Shown here piece by piece: positions 16,780 through 26,122 of a stretch of DNA of 64,000 nucleotides. Location: positions 2,048,001 through 2,112,000 of the forward strand of contig NZ_CP119566.1 in assembly GCF_029277445.1 (NCBI RefSeq), in the 5' to 3' direction. Source of the stretch: Pararhizobium qamdonense (GTDB lineage Bacteria; Pseudomonadota; Alphaproteobacteria; Rhizobiales; Rhizobiaceae). The notes below the pieces were generated by a model, which was not told the origin of the DNA, did no database searches, and saw nothing but the letters and a program-made list of their open reading frames with translations. The position numbers and the translations under genes are program-made. The first letter of the stretch is position 1; each line of letters begins with the position of its first letter.

Positions 16780-17017
16780 TAAAGCATCGCTGCAATCTGT
16801 TTTCATGACAATATCTGATGAGGTTATGAGGGCTTTTATGTAAGGCTTTGACATCAGGCTGGGGATATTAAGCTTGGGGGATATCGGGCGTGAAGACATT
16901 CGAGGACGCGTTCGGGTGAGGTCGCGGCGTTACCAAGCTAAACGCCACGACCCCCGATCTCCGCCTGCGCGAAACTGTGCCCTATCATATCGCGTGTGCG
17001 TACCGGCAAGCCGGCAC

Positions 17018-17099
17018 GGTGACGGGTCATGCGCGTCAAGGCTGCATTTGATCAAATCCTTGACGCAACCATCTTGACCCATGTCGGCGAGCCGTCACC
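17018..17099. repeat. Nested palindromic element
   Basis: Three nested arm pairs are visible: outer GGTGACGG (17018-17025) / CCGTCACC (17092-17099), middle GGGTCA (17024-17029) / TGACCC (17075-17080), and inner GCGTCAAGG (17033-17041) / CCTTGACGC (17058-17066). A perfect 12-nt palindrome ATTTGATCAAAT (17046-17057) is at the centre. It lies in the 403-nt gap between the FAD oxidase start and the L,D-transpeptidase stop; apart from this and the dyad at 16746-16779 I see nothing else in that gap. It may be a REP-like element or transcript 3'-end structure. Confidence 0.55.
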
Positions 17100-17134
17100 C
17101 CCCAAATAGGGGAGGTTCTGGTAAATACATGCCT

Positions 17135-18511
17135 TTAATCGAGGAATTCCACAGTCGTGCCGACGCTGACCATCTTGGCAAGCTCGGTGGCGTCCCAATT
17201 GGTCAGGCGCACGCAGCCATGGCTTTGGGTCTTGCCGATCTTGGATGGTTCCGGGGTGCCGTGAATGCCATAGGTCGGCTTCGACAAAGCGATCCAGACG
17301 GTCCCGACCGGACCGTTCGGACCGGGCTGAAGCGTCAGCACCTTGTCGTTTTCACCCTGCTTGAAGTTGATCTTCGGATTGTAGGTATAGCCGGGGTTCA
17401 GCGCGATGCGATCGACCTGCACGGTTCCTGAGGGCGAAGGCGTGTCGGACGAGCCGATCGTGGCCGGATATGCTGCAATCAGGGTGCCGGCCTCGTCATA
17501 GGCAAAGACCTGCTTGCGGTATTTGTCGGCGACGATGCGCGTCACCTTGCCCGACTTCGGCTCGCCCGGATTGATCACCTTGATGATGGTGCCGGGAATG
17601 GTGAAGTCGATGCCGGGGTTCAACTCGCGCAGGTAAGCCTCGTCCATGTGGAATTTCTCGCCCAGCATTTCGACTGTCGAGGTGAAGGACAGGTGCGGCA
17701 GAACGGCTTTATGCGCGTAATCTTCCGGGATGGAAGCGACATAGGGACCGGCGGCGTCGGCCGCCGTGATCGTGTAGGTGGTGATCGGCAGGCCGCCGGT
17801 GAAGCGCAGGCGCTCCAGGATATCGTCGGTATTGTTCGGGTCCAGCGTTTCGCCGGTTGCCTGCTGCCAGGCTTCGATCGCCTTGGTGACATTGGAACCG
17901 GTCTTGCCGTCGATCACGCCGGGTGAAAAGCCCTCGCGATCGAGGAACACCTGCAGCGCGGTGATCTCGGCGCTCGACTTCTTGGAGATCCGGGCAGCCG
18001 AGGGCAGGGCCTGGCGGTTGGGAGCGTTGTCCTCCGGCGGCAGGGCCGCCATATCGTTTTCGTCCTGCATCGGCAGGCTTGTGGGCAATTCCTGGCGATC
18101 GACATTGCCGGGCGAGACATCGCGGTAATCCGGAACCGAACCGGTGATTTCGCCTTGGCGCGTATAGCCCTGGTCGGTGAACGCGGGGTCGGAATAACCG
18201 TAGTCAGGATTGGTATAGACGTCGCGGCTGCGTTCGCGGTGGCGCGTGTCGTTGCGCTCGCGGCCCGATCCCATCACGGTTGCGACGACATTGCCCCAGC
18301 TATCGACCAGAACGGTGCGGCCGCGGCGGTCGCGCATCATCTGCACGTCGCCGTTTTCGGGGATGTAATCGAGAATTTCGCCCTGTGGCGTCACCAGAAC
18401 CGAATTGGGCGGCAGACGGCCAAAGCTGTCCTGCGCCTCGGCGGCAGTGGCAAACGCGAGCACGCTGACGGCGGAAATAAGGGCAAGGCTGGTTCTGGAA
18501 ACGAACGTCAC
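17135..18511 (-). CDS. L,D-transpeptidase (YkuD domain) with peptidoglycan-binding domain
   Basis: A 458-residue periplasmic cell-wall enzyme. A signal peptide (residues 1-26, ending AEAQ) is followed by a Ser/Arg/Asp-rich low-complexity region (60-160) and a PG_binding_1 domain (about 180-225, LQVFLDREGFSPGVIDGKTG). A LysM-like segment (about 265-310) and the catalytic YkuD domain (about 325-458) complete it. The active site is His417 and Cys433 in SHGCVRL. Such enzymes form 3-3 cross-links between diaminopimelate residues or attach outer-membrane proteins to peptidoglycan; both are common in Rhizobiales. Monocistronic by context. Confidence 0.93.
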   Translation of the reverse strand: MTFVSRTSLALISAVSVLAFATAAEAQDSFGRLPPNSVLVTPQGEILDYIPENGDVQMMRDRRGRTVLVDSWGNVVATVMGSGRERNDTRHRERSRDVYTNPDYGYSDPAFTDQGYTRQGEITGSVPDYRDVSPGNVDRQELPTSLPMQDENDMAALPPEDNAPNRQALPSAARISKKSSAEITALQVFLDREGFSPGVIDGKTGSNVTKAIEAWQQATGETLDPNNTDDILERLRFTGGLPITTYTITAADAAGPYVASIPEDYAHKAVLPHLSFTSTVEMLGEKFHMDEAYLRELNPGIDFTIPGTIIKVINPGEPKSGKVTRIVADKYRKQVFAYDEAGTLIAAYPATIGSSDTPSPSGTVQVDRIALNPGYTYNPKINFKQGENDKVLTLQPGPNGPVGTVWIALSKPTYGIHGTPEPSKIGKTQSHGCVRLTNWDATELAKMVSVGTTVEFLD

Positions 18512-18720
18512 GGTGAAACCTGTTATCTGGCAGTTGAACTCGGGGCGTACAAATCAATTGGGACGGTAATATGAATAAACTGAATTCATTATGAACGGTT
18601 CCCTAAAATCCTTCGATTTCGGTGGGTTGCCGATTTATAGGCGTGATGATGCCGTTTCCTTGCGTTAGTTTTTCCGGGATTAACGGATCGAGCCGGGCGG
18701 ACGCGAGGGGAAAATAATCG

Positions 18721-19569
18721 ATGCCGATGCGAATCTCTACCGGTGGACCGGATTTCCAGATTCTTCTCGATCGCCAGTCCGCTCTCGATATCAGTGCCTT
18801 TGTCGTTGATGGTGTCGATCTTTCGCCGGGCACGGCCATTCCATCCGATGGCGACCCGCGCATTGACCATGCGCTGCAGGGGTTCTTCTTCACCTGTGGT
18901 CCCGATCACAGCCGCCATCCCGAGCCGATCGAAGGCCGCGAGGACGGACAGAAATATCCGCTGCACGGATCGCTCTGCGGCACGCCTGCCGGCGAAACCT
19001 GGATGTCGCAGCCGGACGAGCCGCCGGGCTCCAACGCGCGCACCGAGGTCCTGCTTGCCAATGGAGGACAGGCCCGCATCTCCCGGCGGTGGGCTGTCAG
19101 TCCGGATAATCGCGAGGTCACGCTCAACGACCAAGTCACCAATATCGGTGATCGCCCGTTTTCGCCGATGCTGATGTATCACATGAATATTGGCGGCCGG
19201 CTTGCCGGGGCTGACACGCAGATCGGCGGGACGATGTTCGGAGAGGAACGGTTCGGCTGGCGATTCGGCGAGGGCGATCGTGGGCTGTTGTGCGTGCCGG
19301 CAACGGCCGGTGCGAAAGACGGCTGGGCCGAGGTCGTGCTGGGACCGTTCGAGGCTTTGAACGGCCGGTCGCTTGCCGTGCGGTTTTCCACGCACACATT
19401 GCCATTTCTGCAGATGTGGCGGTGCCAGAGCGGCGGCGCTGATGTCATCGGCATCGAACCGGTGTCGCACCGGCTCGCCAAGCGGGCCGAGCTTGCCGCC
19501 GCCGGCGAAATGCCGCTGCTGGCCTCAGGCCGGACGGTGGATTATGCGCTGGCGTTCCGGATCCGCTGA
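18721..19569 (+). CDS. Galactose-mutarotase-like protein (DUF4432 / aldose 1-epimerase fold)
   Basis: A 282-residue protein whose pattern fits the mutarotase-like beta-sandwich family DUF4432: HALQGFFFTCGPD near residue 43, YPLHGSLCGTPAGETW near 80, PMLMYHMNIGG near 149 and GIEPVSHRLAKR near 243. It probably binds a sugar or sugar derivative and may equilibrate anomers; the substrate is unknown. It starts just after a 209-nt divergent gap with the L,D-transpeptidase gene; ATG at 18721 has only a weak ribosome site (GAGGGG at 18707-18712). Confidence 0.75.
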   Translation: MPMRISTGGPDFQILLDRQSALDISAFVVDGVDLSPGTAIPSDGDPRIDHALQGFFFTCGPDHSRHPEPIEGREDGQKYPLHGSLCGTPAGETWMSQPDEPPGSNARTEVLLANGGQARISRRWAVSPDNREVTLNDQVTNIGDRPFSPMLMYHMNIGGRLAGADTQIGGTMFGEERFGWRFGEGDRGLLCVPATAGAKDGWAEVVLGPFEALNGRSLAVRFSTHTLPFLQMWRCQSGGADVIGIEPVSHRLAKRAELAAAGEMPLLASGRTVDYALAFRIR

Positions 19570-19642
19570 CCCGCTTTGCAATTGACGCGTGGCACTGCCG
19601 GTCTTACATCAGTCCGGGCATTATTTTGAGGAAGGCACAGCC

Positions 19643-19981
19643 ATGGACATTCGCCAGATCAACGATGAATATTCGGTCACTGGACAGATTTCGGTCGAGG
19701 ACCTCGATACGATCAAGGCGCTGGGTTTCAAGTCCATCGTTTGCCATCGCCCGGATTTCGAACAGCCCGACCAGCCGCAGTTCGAAACCATTGCCGCCCG
19801 CGCCAAGGAGCTGGGCCTCGATATCACCCATATCCCGGTCGGCCCGATGGGCGTGACCGCCGATGCCGTGCGCGAGATGGTCGATGCGCTTGATACTTTC
19901 GAGCGTCCGATGCTCGGCTATTGCCGCTCCGGCGCGCGCTCGACCAATGTCTACCAGCAGACCCAGCACATTCGCGGCTGA
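19643..19981 (+). CDS. TIGR01244/DUF442 phosphatase-like protein
   Basis: A 112-residue cytoplasmic protein of the beta-lactamase-hydrolase-like phosphatase family (DUF442). The probable active-site loop is YCRSGARST with Cys94, close to the CRSGTRS of the family. The start at 19643 follows GAGGAAGG. In other bacteria this domain is often fused to a rhodanese or metallo-hydrolase in sulfide metabolism (Blh type); here it stands alone. It follows the mutarotase-like gene by 73 nt. Its substrate is unknown. Confidence 0.8.
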   Translation: MDIRQINDEYSVTGQISVEDLDTIKALGFKSIVCHRPDFEQPDQPQFETIAARAKELGLDITHIPVGPMGVTADAVREMVDALDTFERPMLGYCRSGARSTNVYQQTQHIRG

Positions 19982-20035
19982 AGCCTATCACCGGCGCGCA
20001 TGTGAGCGATGGCGCGCCGGGCCTAGATTAAAAGA

Positions 20036-21082
20036 TCATCGCAGCCGCTGACCGCTTTCATCGAAAAAGTGCAGGCTGTCCAAGGCCGCATGCACCGTCG
20101 CGAGATCATCCAGCACGATCTTTGAGCGGCCGGGCACGCGAAACACGATCGGCTGGCGGTCCGGCAATTCGCCGTGGACATAGCTTTCCGCGCCGACCAG
20201 TTCCACCGCCGCCACTTTCACATCGATCGTCAAGCCGTTGTCCGTTTCGTTCGCGGATGACAGATGCAAGTCTTCGGGGCGCACACCCAGCGTCGCGGTG
20301 CCTGCCGGAAGAGCGGCGCCATTGCCGAGGCGCCAATCTTTCGACGTGGTTTTTTGCAGGAGGTTCATCGAGGGCGAGCCGATAAAGGTTGCGACAAAGG
20401 TCGTCTGCGGTTTTTCGTAAAGCTCGATCGGGGTTCCGACCTGCTCGATCCGTCCGGCATTGAGGACCACAAGCCTGTCGGCCAGCGTCATCGCTTCCAT
20501 CTGATCATGTGTCACGTAGACGCTTGTTGTCGCGAGCGCGCGCTGCAGGCGCTTGATCTCGACACGCATCTGGACACGCAGCTTGGCATCGAGATTGGAG
20601 AGGGGCTCGTCGAAGAGGAAGGCGGCCGGTTCGCGCACGATGGCGCGGCCCATGGCGACGCGCTGCCGCTGGCCGCCTGACAATTGCCGTGGCTTGCGAT
20701 CGAGAAAGGGTTCGATTTCCAGCGCCTTGGCAGCACCGGCGATGCGCCGGTCGATCTCGTCCTGCGGCGTGTTGCGGTTCTTCAGGCCGTAGGCAAGGTT
20801 CTGGCGCACCGTCATATGCGGATAGAGCGCATAATTCTGGAAGACCATGGCGATGTCGCGCTCGGACGGCTCAAGTTCGTTCACAATGCGGCCGCCAATC
20901 GAGATCGTGCCGCCGGTAATGCTTTCAAGCCCGGCAATCATGCGCAGCAGCGTGGATTTTCCGCAGCCGGACGGGCCGACCAGCACGACCAGTTCGCCAT
21001 CGGCGATATCGAGGGAAACGCCCTGGATCGCATCGACCGGGCCATATTTCTTGCGGACGTCGTTTAGGATGATGTTGGCCAT
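20036..21082 (-). CDS. ugpC: Glycerol-3-phosphate ABC transporter ATP-binding protein UgpC
   Basis: A 348-residue MalK/UgpC-type ATPase. Walker [10 protein letters not shown] is near 36-44, the Q-loop [13 protein letters not shown] near 81, signature [15 protein letters not shown] near 135 and Walker [12 protein letters not shown] near 156. A C-terminal OB/TOBE domain follows (about 240-348). It powers uptake of sn-glycerol-3-phosphate and glycerophosphodiesters. Its ATG shares one base with the ugpE stop, so the genes are translationally coupled. Order ugpB-ugpA-ugpE-ugpC matches other alphaproteobacteria. Confidence 0.93.
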   Translation of the reverse strand: MANIILNDVRKKYGPVDAIQGVSLDIADGELVVLVGPSGCGKSTLLRMIAGLESITGGTISIGGRIVNELEPSERDIAMVFQNYALYPHMTVRQNLAYGLKNRNTPQDEIDRRIAGAAKALEIEPFLDRKPRQLSGGQRQRVAMGRAIVREPAAFLFDEPLSNLDAKLRVQMRVEIKRLQRALATTSVYVTHDQMEAMTLADRLVVLNAGRIEQVGTPIELYEKPQTTFVATFIGSPSMNLLQKTTSKDWRLGNGAALPAGTATLGVRPEDLHLSSANETDNGLTIDVKVAAVELVGAESYVHGELPDRQPIVFRVPGRSKIVLDDLATVHAALDSLHFFDESGQRLR

Positions 21083-21930
21083 TATTTCTCCGTATCCACG
21101 AGACCTTTGACGAACCAGCGCTGCATCAAAACCACGACGAGAATGGGCGGTATGATGGCGAGGATCGCGGTCACCATGACGTAGTTCCAGGGTGTCGAAG
21201 CGTCGGTGAAATCGACCATGCGCCGCAGGCCGATAATGATCGTGTTCATCTTGGCATCGTTGGTGACGAGCAATGGCCAGAGATATTGTGTCCAGCCATA
21301 GATGAAGAGAATGACGAAGAGCGCGGCGATATTGGTGCTCGACAGCGGCAACAGGATATCGCGCATGAAGCGGAACGGTCCGGCATTGTCGATGCGGGCC
21401 GCCTCCACCAGTTCGCCGGGGATCGTCAGGAAGAACTGGCGAAACAGGAATGTCGCGGTGGCGGAGGCCATCAGCGGCAGCGTCAGCCCGGCATAGGTGT
21501 CGATCATGCCGAGATCGACGATGACCTTGTAAGTCGGCAGGATGCGCACCTCCACCGGCAGCATCAGCGTGACGAAGATCATCCAGAAGAATGCCATACG
21601 GAAGGGAAAGCGGAAGAAGACGATGGCAAAAGCGGACAGAAACGAAATGACGATCTTGCCGACGGCAATGGCGATGGCCACCACGAAGGAGTTGAACAGC
21701 AATCGTTCCAGGCTGACGCCGACGACCCGCTCAACACCGCCGGACATGGCTTCGGTATAGTTTTCCACCAAATGCAGGCCAGGCAGCAGCGACATGGGCG
21801 GCCGGATGATCGCTTCCGAAGTCGTCGTCGAGGCGATGAACGTATAGTAGATCGGGAAGGCGACGATGATGATCCCGAGGATCAATATCAGGTGGCCGAC
21901 CAGATTGGCGACAGGACGTTTTTCAATCAT
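21082..21930 (-). CDS. ugpE: Glycerol-3-phosphate ABC transporter permease UgpE
   Basis: A 282-residue inner-membrane permease of the carbohydrate-uptake-1 family. It has about six transmembrane segments, starting [20 protein letters not shown], and the EAA loop [20 protein letters not shown] near residues 178-197. It pairs with UgpA and docks on UgpC. It lies 9 nt after ugpA and overlaps ugpC by one base. Confidence 0.93.
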   Translation of the reverse strand: MIEKRPVANLVGHLILILGIIIVAFPIYYTFIASTTTSEAIIRPPMSLLPGLHLVENYTEAMSGGVERVVGVSLERLLFNSFVVAIAIAVGKIVISFLSAFAIVFFRFPFRMAFFWMIFVTLMLPVEVRILPTYKVIVDLGMIDTYAGLTLPLMASATATFLFRQFFLTIPGELVEAARIDNAGPFRFMRDILLPLSSTNIAALFVILFIYGWTQYLWPLLVTNDAKMNTIIIGLRRMVDFTDASTPWNYVMVTAILAIIPPILVVVLMQRWFVKGLVDTEK

Positions 21931-21939
21931 TTCCAGCCC

Positions 21940-22821
21940 TCAGCCATAATGCACCCGTTTCTCGACGAAGCGGAATTGGAAGGCGGTGAGCCCGATGACG
22001 ATCACCATTAGAATAACGGATTGGGCAGCGGACGAGCCGAGGTTCAAATTGACGAAGCCGTCATTGTAGACCTTGTAGACCAGCGTTTCCGTCGCCTTGG
22101 CCGGGCCGCCGCCGGTCACCGAGTGAATGATGCCGAACGTGTCGAAGAAGGCATAGACAGTGTTGACGACCAGGAGAAAGAAGGTGGTGGGCGCCAGAAG
22201 CGGAAAGACGATCGTCCAAAAGCGCCTGCTGCCGCGCGCGCCGTCGATGGCGGCAGCCTCGATCAGCGATTTCGGAATGGCCTGCAGGCCCGCCACGAAG
22301 AACAGGAAGTTGTAGCTGATCTGCTTCCAGGCGGCGGCGACCACCACCAGCGCCATCGCCTGATTGCCGTTCAAAAGCGGATCCCAAGCAAAACCGTTGC
22401 GGCGCAGAAGGTAGGCCAGCGTGCCCATTGCCGGGTTGAACATGAACAGCCACAGCATGCCGGCCACCGCCGGTGCGACGGCGTAGGGCCAGATCATCAA
22501 GGTGCGATAGAAGGACTGTCCGCGCACCACCTTGTCTGCCGCCGTCGCTAAAAGCAGAGCGACGCCCATGGAGACGATAGCGGTCAAAAGACTGAAGACG
22601 ACCGTGACCTGCAGGGCGTGAATATAATTGGGATCGGACAGGACCGCCTTGAAGTTCGCAAGGCCGACGAAACCGCTTTTCAGGCCGAACGGATCCTGCC
22701 TGACCATGGATTGATAGAGCGCCTGGCTGGCTGGCCAGAAAAAGAAAATGATCGTCAGGATGATCTGCGGCGCGACCAGCAGATAGGGCAGGATCTTGTT
22801 GGGAAACGCAACGTTGTGCAC
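21940..22821 (-). CDS. ugpA: Glycerol-3-phosphate ABC transporter permease UgpA
   Basis: A 293-residue inner-membrane permease with about six transmembrane segments (first: [20 protein letters not shown]). The EAA loop [20 protein letters not shown] is near residues 184-203. Together with UgpE it makes the channel. It follows ugpB after 85 nt; ATG at 22821 has a GAGGAG site on the minus strand. Confidence 0.93.
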   Translation of the reverse strand: MHNVAFPNKILPYLLVAPQIILTIIFFFWPASQALYQSMVRQDPFGLKSGFVGLANFKAVLSDPNYIHALQVTVVFSLLTAIVSMGVALLLATAADKVVRGQSFYRTLMIWPYAVAPAVAGMLWLFMFNPAMGTLAYLLRRNGFAWDPLLNGNQAMALVVVAAAWKQISYNFLFFVAGLQAIPKSLIEAAAIDGARGSRRFWTIVFPLLAPTTFFLLVVNTVYAFFDTFGIIHSVTGGGPAKATETLVYKVYNDGFVNLNLGSSAAQSVILMVIVIGLTAFQFRFVEKRVHYG

Positions 22822-22906
22822 GGGTTCTCCTCGGGCATGGAAACAGGCGGCAACAGGGCGATTGCGCCGCCCGCAAGATCATGCGGGCGGCGTCTGGCCT
22901 TACGGG

Positions 22907-24211
22907 TTAGTTGCCGACAGCCTCGGTGATCGCTGCATTACCGCGTTCGACAGCCTTGTCGAGGGCGGTCTTGGCATCCTGCTGGCCCGCCAGCATGGCC
23001 TCGAACTCCTCATTCATGATGTCGCGAACCTGCGGCAGGTTGACGAGGCGCACACCCTTGGAATTTTCGGTCGGCGCCTTGCCCATCATCTGCAGAATCG
23101 GCGTTTCGCGGCCGGGATTCTTGTCATAGAAGCCGGATTTCTTGGTTTCCTCGTAGGCCGCGTTGGTCACCGGCATATAGCCGGAGACCTGATGCAGGCG
23201 GGCCTGGATTTCGGTCTGTGACAGGAAATTGAAGAACTGGGCGACGCCCTTGTATTCCTCGTCGCTCTTTCCGCCGAACACCCAGAGGCTTGCGCCGCCC
23301 GGAATGGTGTTCTGCGGCCCGTGTCCTTCATAATAGGGGAGCTGGCCGATGCCGTATTTCACGCCGGACTTGATGATGTCGCCAAGGCCGCCAGAGGATT
23401 CGGTCAGGATCGCGCATTCACCGGACATGAACAGCTGCTTGGCCTCGGAGGTGCGGCCGCCATAGCGGAAGGTGCCGTCCTTGGCGAGATCGGCGATCGA
23501 CTGGAAATGCTGGACGAAAAGGGGAGAATTGAACTCGAGCTTGACATCATTGCCGCCAAGGCCGTTTTCCAGGGTGCCGTAGGCGACATTGTTCCAGGCG
23601 GCGAGATTTTCGGTCTGGATCCAGGTCAGCCATGTCGAGGTAAAGCCGCAGGAAGCCGCGCCGCTCGTTTTGATCTTCTTAGCAGCGTCGAACACTTCCG
23701 GCCAGGTCTTCGGCGGGTTTTCGGTGTCGAGACCGGCCTTTTCGAAAATATCCTTGTTGTAATACAGTATCGGCGAGGATGAATTATAGGGGAAGGACAG
23801 CATCGTGCCGTCCGGCTTCGAATAATAGGCCGCTATGCCTGCGAGATATTGCGACTTGTCGAATGTGTAGCCACCCTTCTGCAGGACATCGGCTGCCGGA
23901 ACGATGGCACCTTCTGCGCCCATCATCACGCCGCTGCCGGCATCAAAAACCTGAATGATGGCGGGAGGCTGCTGCGAACGGAAGGCGGCGATACCGGCAT
24001 TCAGCGTTTCGGGATAGGTGCCCTTGAAGACCGGGGTGATCGTGTACTCTTTCTGGCTCTCGTTGAATTCCTTGGCAAGCTGGTTGACGACCTCGTTATT
24101 GGCGCCCGTCATGGCGTGCCACCATTGCAGGTCCGTTGCCGCATGCGCACTGACGGGAAGCGTCAGCGTCAGCGCAACGAGTGCGGTCGATGTGGAAAAT
24201 GAGCGTGTCAT
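22907..24211 (-). CDS. ugpB: sn-glycerol-3-phosphate-binding protein UgpB
   Basis: A 434-residue periplasmic solute-binding protein. The signal peptide (residues 1-24, ending AHAA) is followed by the UgpB-like start DLQWWHAMTGANNEVVNQLA, and the ligand-contact segments SFPYNSSSPILYYNKD (near 120) and GASLWVFGG (near 300) are typical of the family. It captures glycerol-3-phosphate for the UgpAEC importer, allowing use of phospholipid-derived phosphate. A Pho-box-like site lies 131-148 nt upstream, with a hairpin between. First gene of the operon. Confidence 0.94.
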   Translation of the reverse strand: MTRSFSTSTALVALTLTLPVSAHAATDLQWWHAMTGANNEVVNQLAKEFNESQKEYTITPVFKGTYPETLNAGIAAFRSQQPPAIIQVFDAGSGVMMGAEGAIVPAADVLQKGGYTFDKSQYLAGIAAYYSKPDGTMLSFPYNSSSPILYYNKDIFEKAGLDTENPPKTWPEVFDAAKKIKTSGAASCGFTSTWLTWIQTENLAAWNNVAYGTLENGLGGNDVKLEFNSPLFVQHFQSIADLAKDGTFRYGGRTSEAKQLFMSGECAILTESSGGLGDIIKSGVKYGIGQLPYYEGHGPQNTIPGGASLWVFGGKSDEEYKGVAQFFNFLSQTEIQARLHQVSGYMPVTNAAYEETKKSGFYDKNPGRETPILQMMGKAPTENSKGVRLVNLPQVRDIMNEEFEAMLAGQQDAKTALDKAVERGNAAITEAVGN

Positions 24212-24264
24212 GGTTATTCCTCCCTGGTGGTGACAAACGGAACAGATGGTCTTTCAAACCATTC

Positions 24265-24291
24265 CGGTAGCGATCCTCCCGATCGCTACCG
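24265..24291 (-). promoter_or_regulatory. Hairpin in the ugpB leader
   Basis: Perfect 11-nt arms CGGTAGCGATC (24265-24275) and GATCGCTACCG (24281-24291) flank a 5-nt loop, 54 nt upstream of the ugpB start and downstream of the presumed promoter. It could be an RNA leader structure or a regulator's dyad; no T-run follows. Confidence 0.5.
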
Positions 24292-24341
24292 CAAGCCGGT
24301 ACATTCACACCCGCACGGAAAACCATGCCGGCGGCTGTGGA

Positions 24342-24359
24342 TGTCACAGTGTTGTCACA
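24342..24359 (-). promoter_or_regulatory. Pho-box-like direct repeat upstream of ugpB
   Basis: On the minus strand TGTGACA, four bases, TGTGACA forms two 7-nt direct repeats with an 11-nt period. This is the geometry of PhoB sites (two CTGTCAT-like half-sites 11 nt apart); each repeat keeps the TGT-A core but not the full consensus. Since ugp operons are classical phosphate-starvation genes, PhoB control is likely but not proven. Confidence 0.5.
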
Positions 24360-24437
24360 TAGACATAGAAGGCGGAAGCGGTTTGTCCACCCAAAGATGA
24401 CAGCTTTGCTCCGGCGCAACCGTCTGGTTAGTATTGC

Positions 24438-26087
24438 TTAATTAGCATTTCTGATTTGGCTCAACGTTCGCGTTGGCGTAATCGCCTCCGGATCGAGCCT
24501 GATCTCGATGATCGACGGCTTGCCGCTTTGACGGGCGCGCTCGAAGGCTGCGGCAAAATCCTCGGTCTTTTCGACGCATTCGCCATGGCCGCCATAGGCA
24601 CGGGCAAAGGCAGCAAAATCCGGATTGGTCAGGTCCGTGCCGCTGACCCGGCCGGGATATTCCCGCTCCTGGTGCATGCGGATCGTCCCGTAGATACCGT
24701 TGTTGATCACCAGCGTGATGATCGGCAGATCATAGCGGACGGCGGTGGCAAATTCCTGGCCGTGCATCATGAAACAGCCATCGCCGGCAAAGCAGATCAC
24801 TTCGCGGTCGGGATGAAGATGTTTCGCCGCAACGGCAGCCGGCAGGCCATAGCCCATGGAGCCGGATGTCGGCGCTGCCTGCGTGTTGAAGCGCTGGAAC
24901 CGGTGAAAGCGATGCAACCAGGTGGCATAGTTGCCGGCGCCATTGGTGAAAATGGTATCGGGCGCCGTATTCGCCTCGATATGGCGCATGATCGGCCCCA
25001 TCTGCACATCGCCCGGCCCGGTTTCGGGCGGCGTCGACCAGGTGAGATAGGCCTCATGCATGCGTGCCGTCCGCTCGGACCGATCGCGCGGTTGGGCCGG
25101 CTCCAGCTCTGCCAGGGCATTGGCAAAATCGGCGGGCGAGGCGGCGATGGCGAGATCCGGGCGGTAGACGCGGCCGAGTTCGCCGGGATCGGGATAGACA
25201 TGCACCAGCGTCTGCTGCGGGTAGGGCACGCTCAGCAGGGTATAGCCCGAGGACGGCATTTCGGAGAAGCGGCCGCCGATCAACAGCACCAGGTCTGCCT
25301 CGCGGATCTCCTTGGCAAGCGCCGGGTTGATGCCGATGCCGACATCGCCGGCATAATTGGGATGAAGATGGTCGAACAGCATCTGGCGGCGGAAGGAGCA
25401 GCCGGTGGGCAGGTCGAAGCGTTCGGCGAAAGCCTGGAACTGCGCGACGGTCTCTTGGCTCCAGCGCGTGCCGCCGAGAATGGCGATCGGCCGCTTCGCC
25501 TTGGCAAGCAGGGCTTCCAGCTGTTTCAACTGCCCGGGACCCGGATGGCTTTCCACCGGCTGATAGGGCCTTGCCGGAACCGCCTCCGCCTTTTGCGTCA
25601 GCATGTCTTCCGGCAGGGTCAGGACCACCGGGCCGGGGCGGCCGGATGTCGCGACCGCAAAGGCGCGGGTGACGAATTCCGGGATGCGGGCGGGATCGTC
25701 GATCTCGCCCACCCATTTGGCGATTTCGGTGAAGGCGCGGCGGTATTCAATTTCCTGGAAGGCTTCGCGCTCACGCGCATCGCGCTGCACCTGGCCGATG
25801 AACAGGATCATCGGGATCGAATCCTGGCGGGCGATATGCAGGCCGGCGGATGCGTTCATCGCGCCCGGACCGCGCGTCACCATGCAGATGCCGGGTTCGC
25901 CGGTGAGCCGGCCCCAGGCATCGGCCATCATCGCGGCGCCGCCTTCCTGGCGGCAGACCACGACATCGATATCGGTATCGTAGAGCGCATCGAGCACGGC
26001 GAGATAGCTTTCTCCCGGCACGCAGGACACCCGCCTGACGCCGTTTGCCTTCAGCGCCTCAACGATCAATTCTCCGCCTGTTTTCAT
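24438..26087 (-). CDS. Thiamine-diphosphate-dependent enzyme, acetolactate-synthase-like
   Basis: A 549-residue ThDP enzyme. The N-terminal pyrimidine-binding domain includes the cofactor glutamate in CRQEGGAAMMADAWG (about residue 49), the central domain covers about 190-320, and the C-terminal diphosphate-binding domain has GDGCFMMHGQEF followed by INNGIYGT (about 440-475). The ATG at 26087 has GGAGGAG five bases upstream. It is not an obvious IlvB: no small subunit is adjacent, and the neighbours are a DMT exporter and an alpha/beta hydrolase. The reaction is unassigned; benzoylformate-, oxalyl- or 2-oxo-acid decarboxylase activity is possible. Confidence 0.82.
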   Translation of the reverse strand: MKTGGELIVEALKANGVRRVSCVPGESYLAVLDALYDTDIDVVVCRQEGGAAMMADAWGRLTGEPGICMVTRGPGAMNASAGLHIARQDSIPMILFIGQVQRDAREREAFQEIEYRRAFTEIAKWVGEIDDPARIPEFVTRAFAVATSGRPGPVVLTLPEDMLTQKAEAVPARPYQPVESHPGPGQLKQLEALLAKAKRPIAILGGTRWSQETVAQFQAFAERFDLPTGCSFRRQMLFDHLHPNYAGDVGIGINPALAKEIREADLVLLIGGRFSEMPSSGYTLLSVPYPQQTLVHVYPDPGELGRVYRPDLAIAASPADFANALAELEPAQPRDRSERTARMHEAYLTWSTPPETGPGDVQMGPIMRHIEANTAPDTIFTNGAGNYATWLHRFHRFQRFNTQAAPTSGSMGYGLPAAVAAKHLHPDREVICFAGDGCFMMHGQEFATAVRYDLPIITLVINNGIYGTIRMHQEREYPGRVSGTDLTNPDFAAFARAYGGHGECVEKTEDFAAAFERARQSGKPSIIEIRLDPEAITPTRTLSQIRNAN

Positions 26088-26122
26088 GTCTGCTCCTCCC
26101 AAAGCACGTCACTTAAAGCTTG

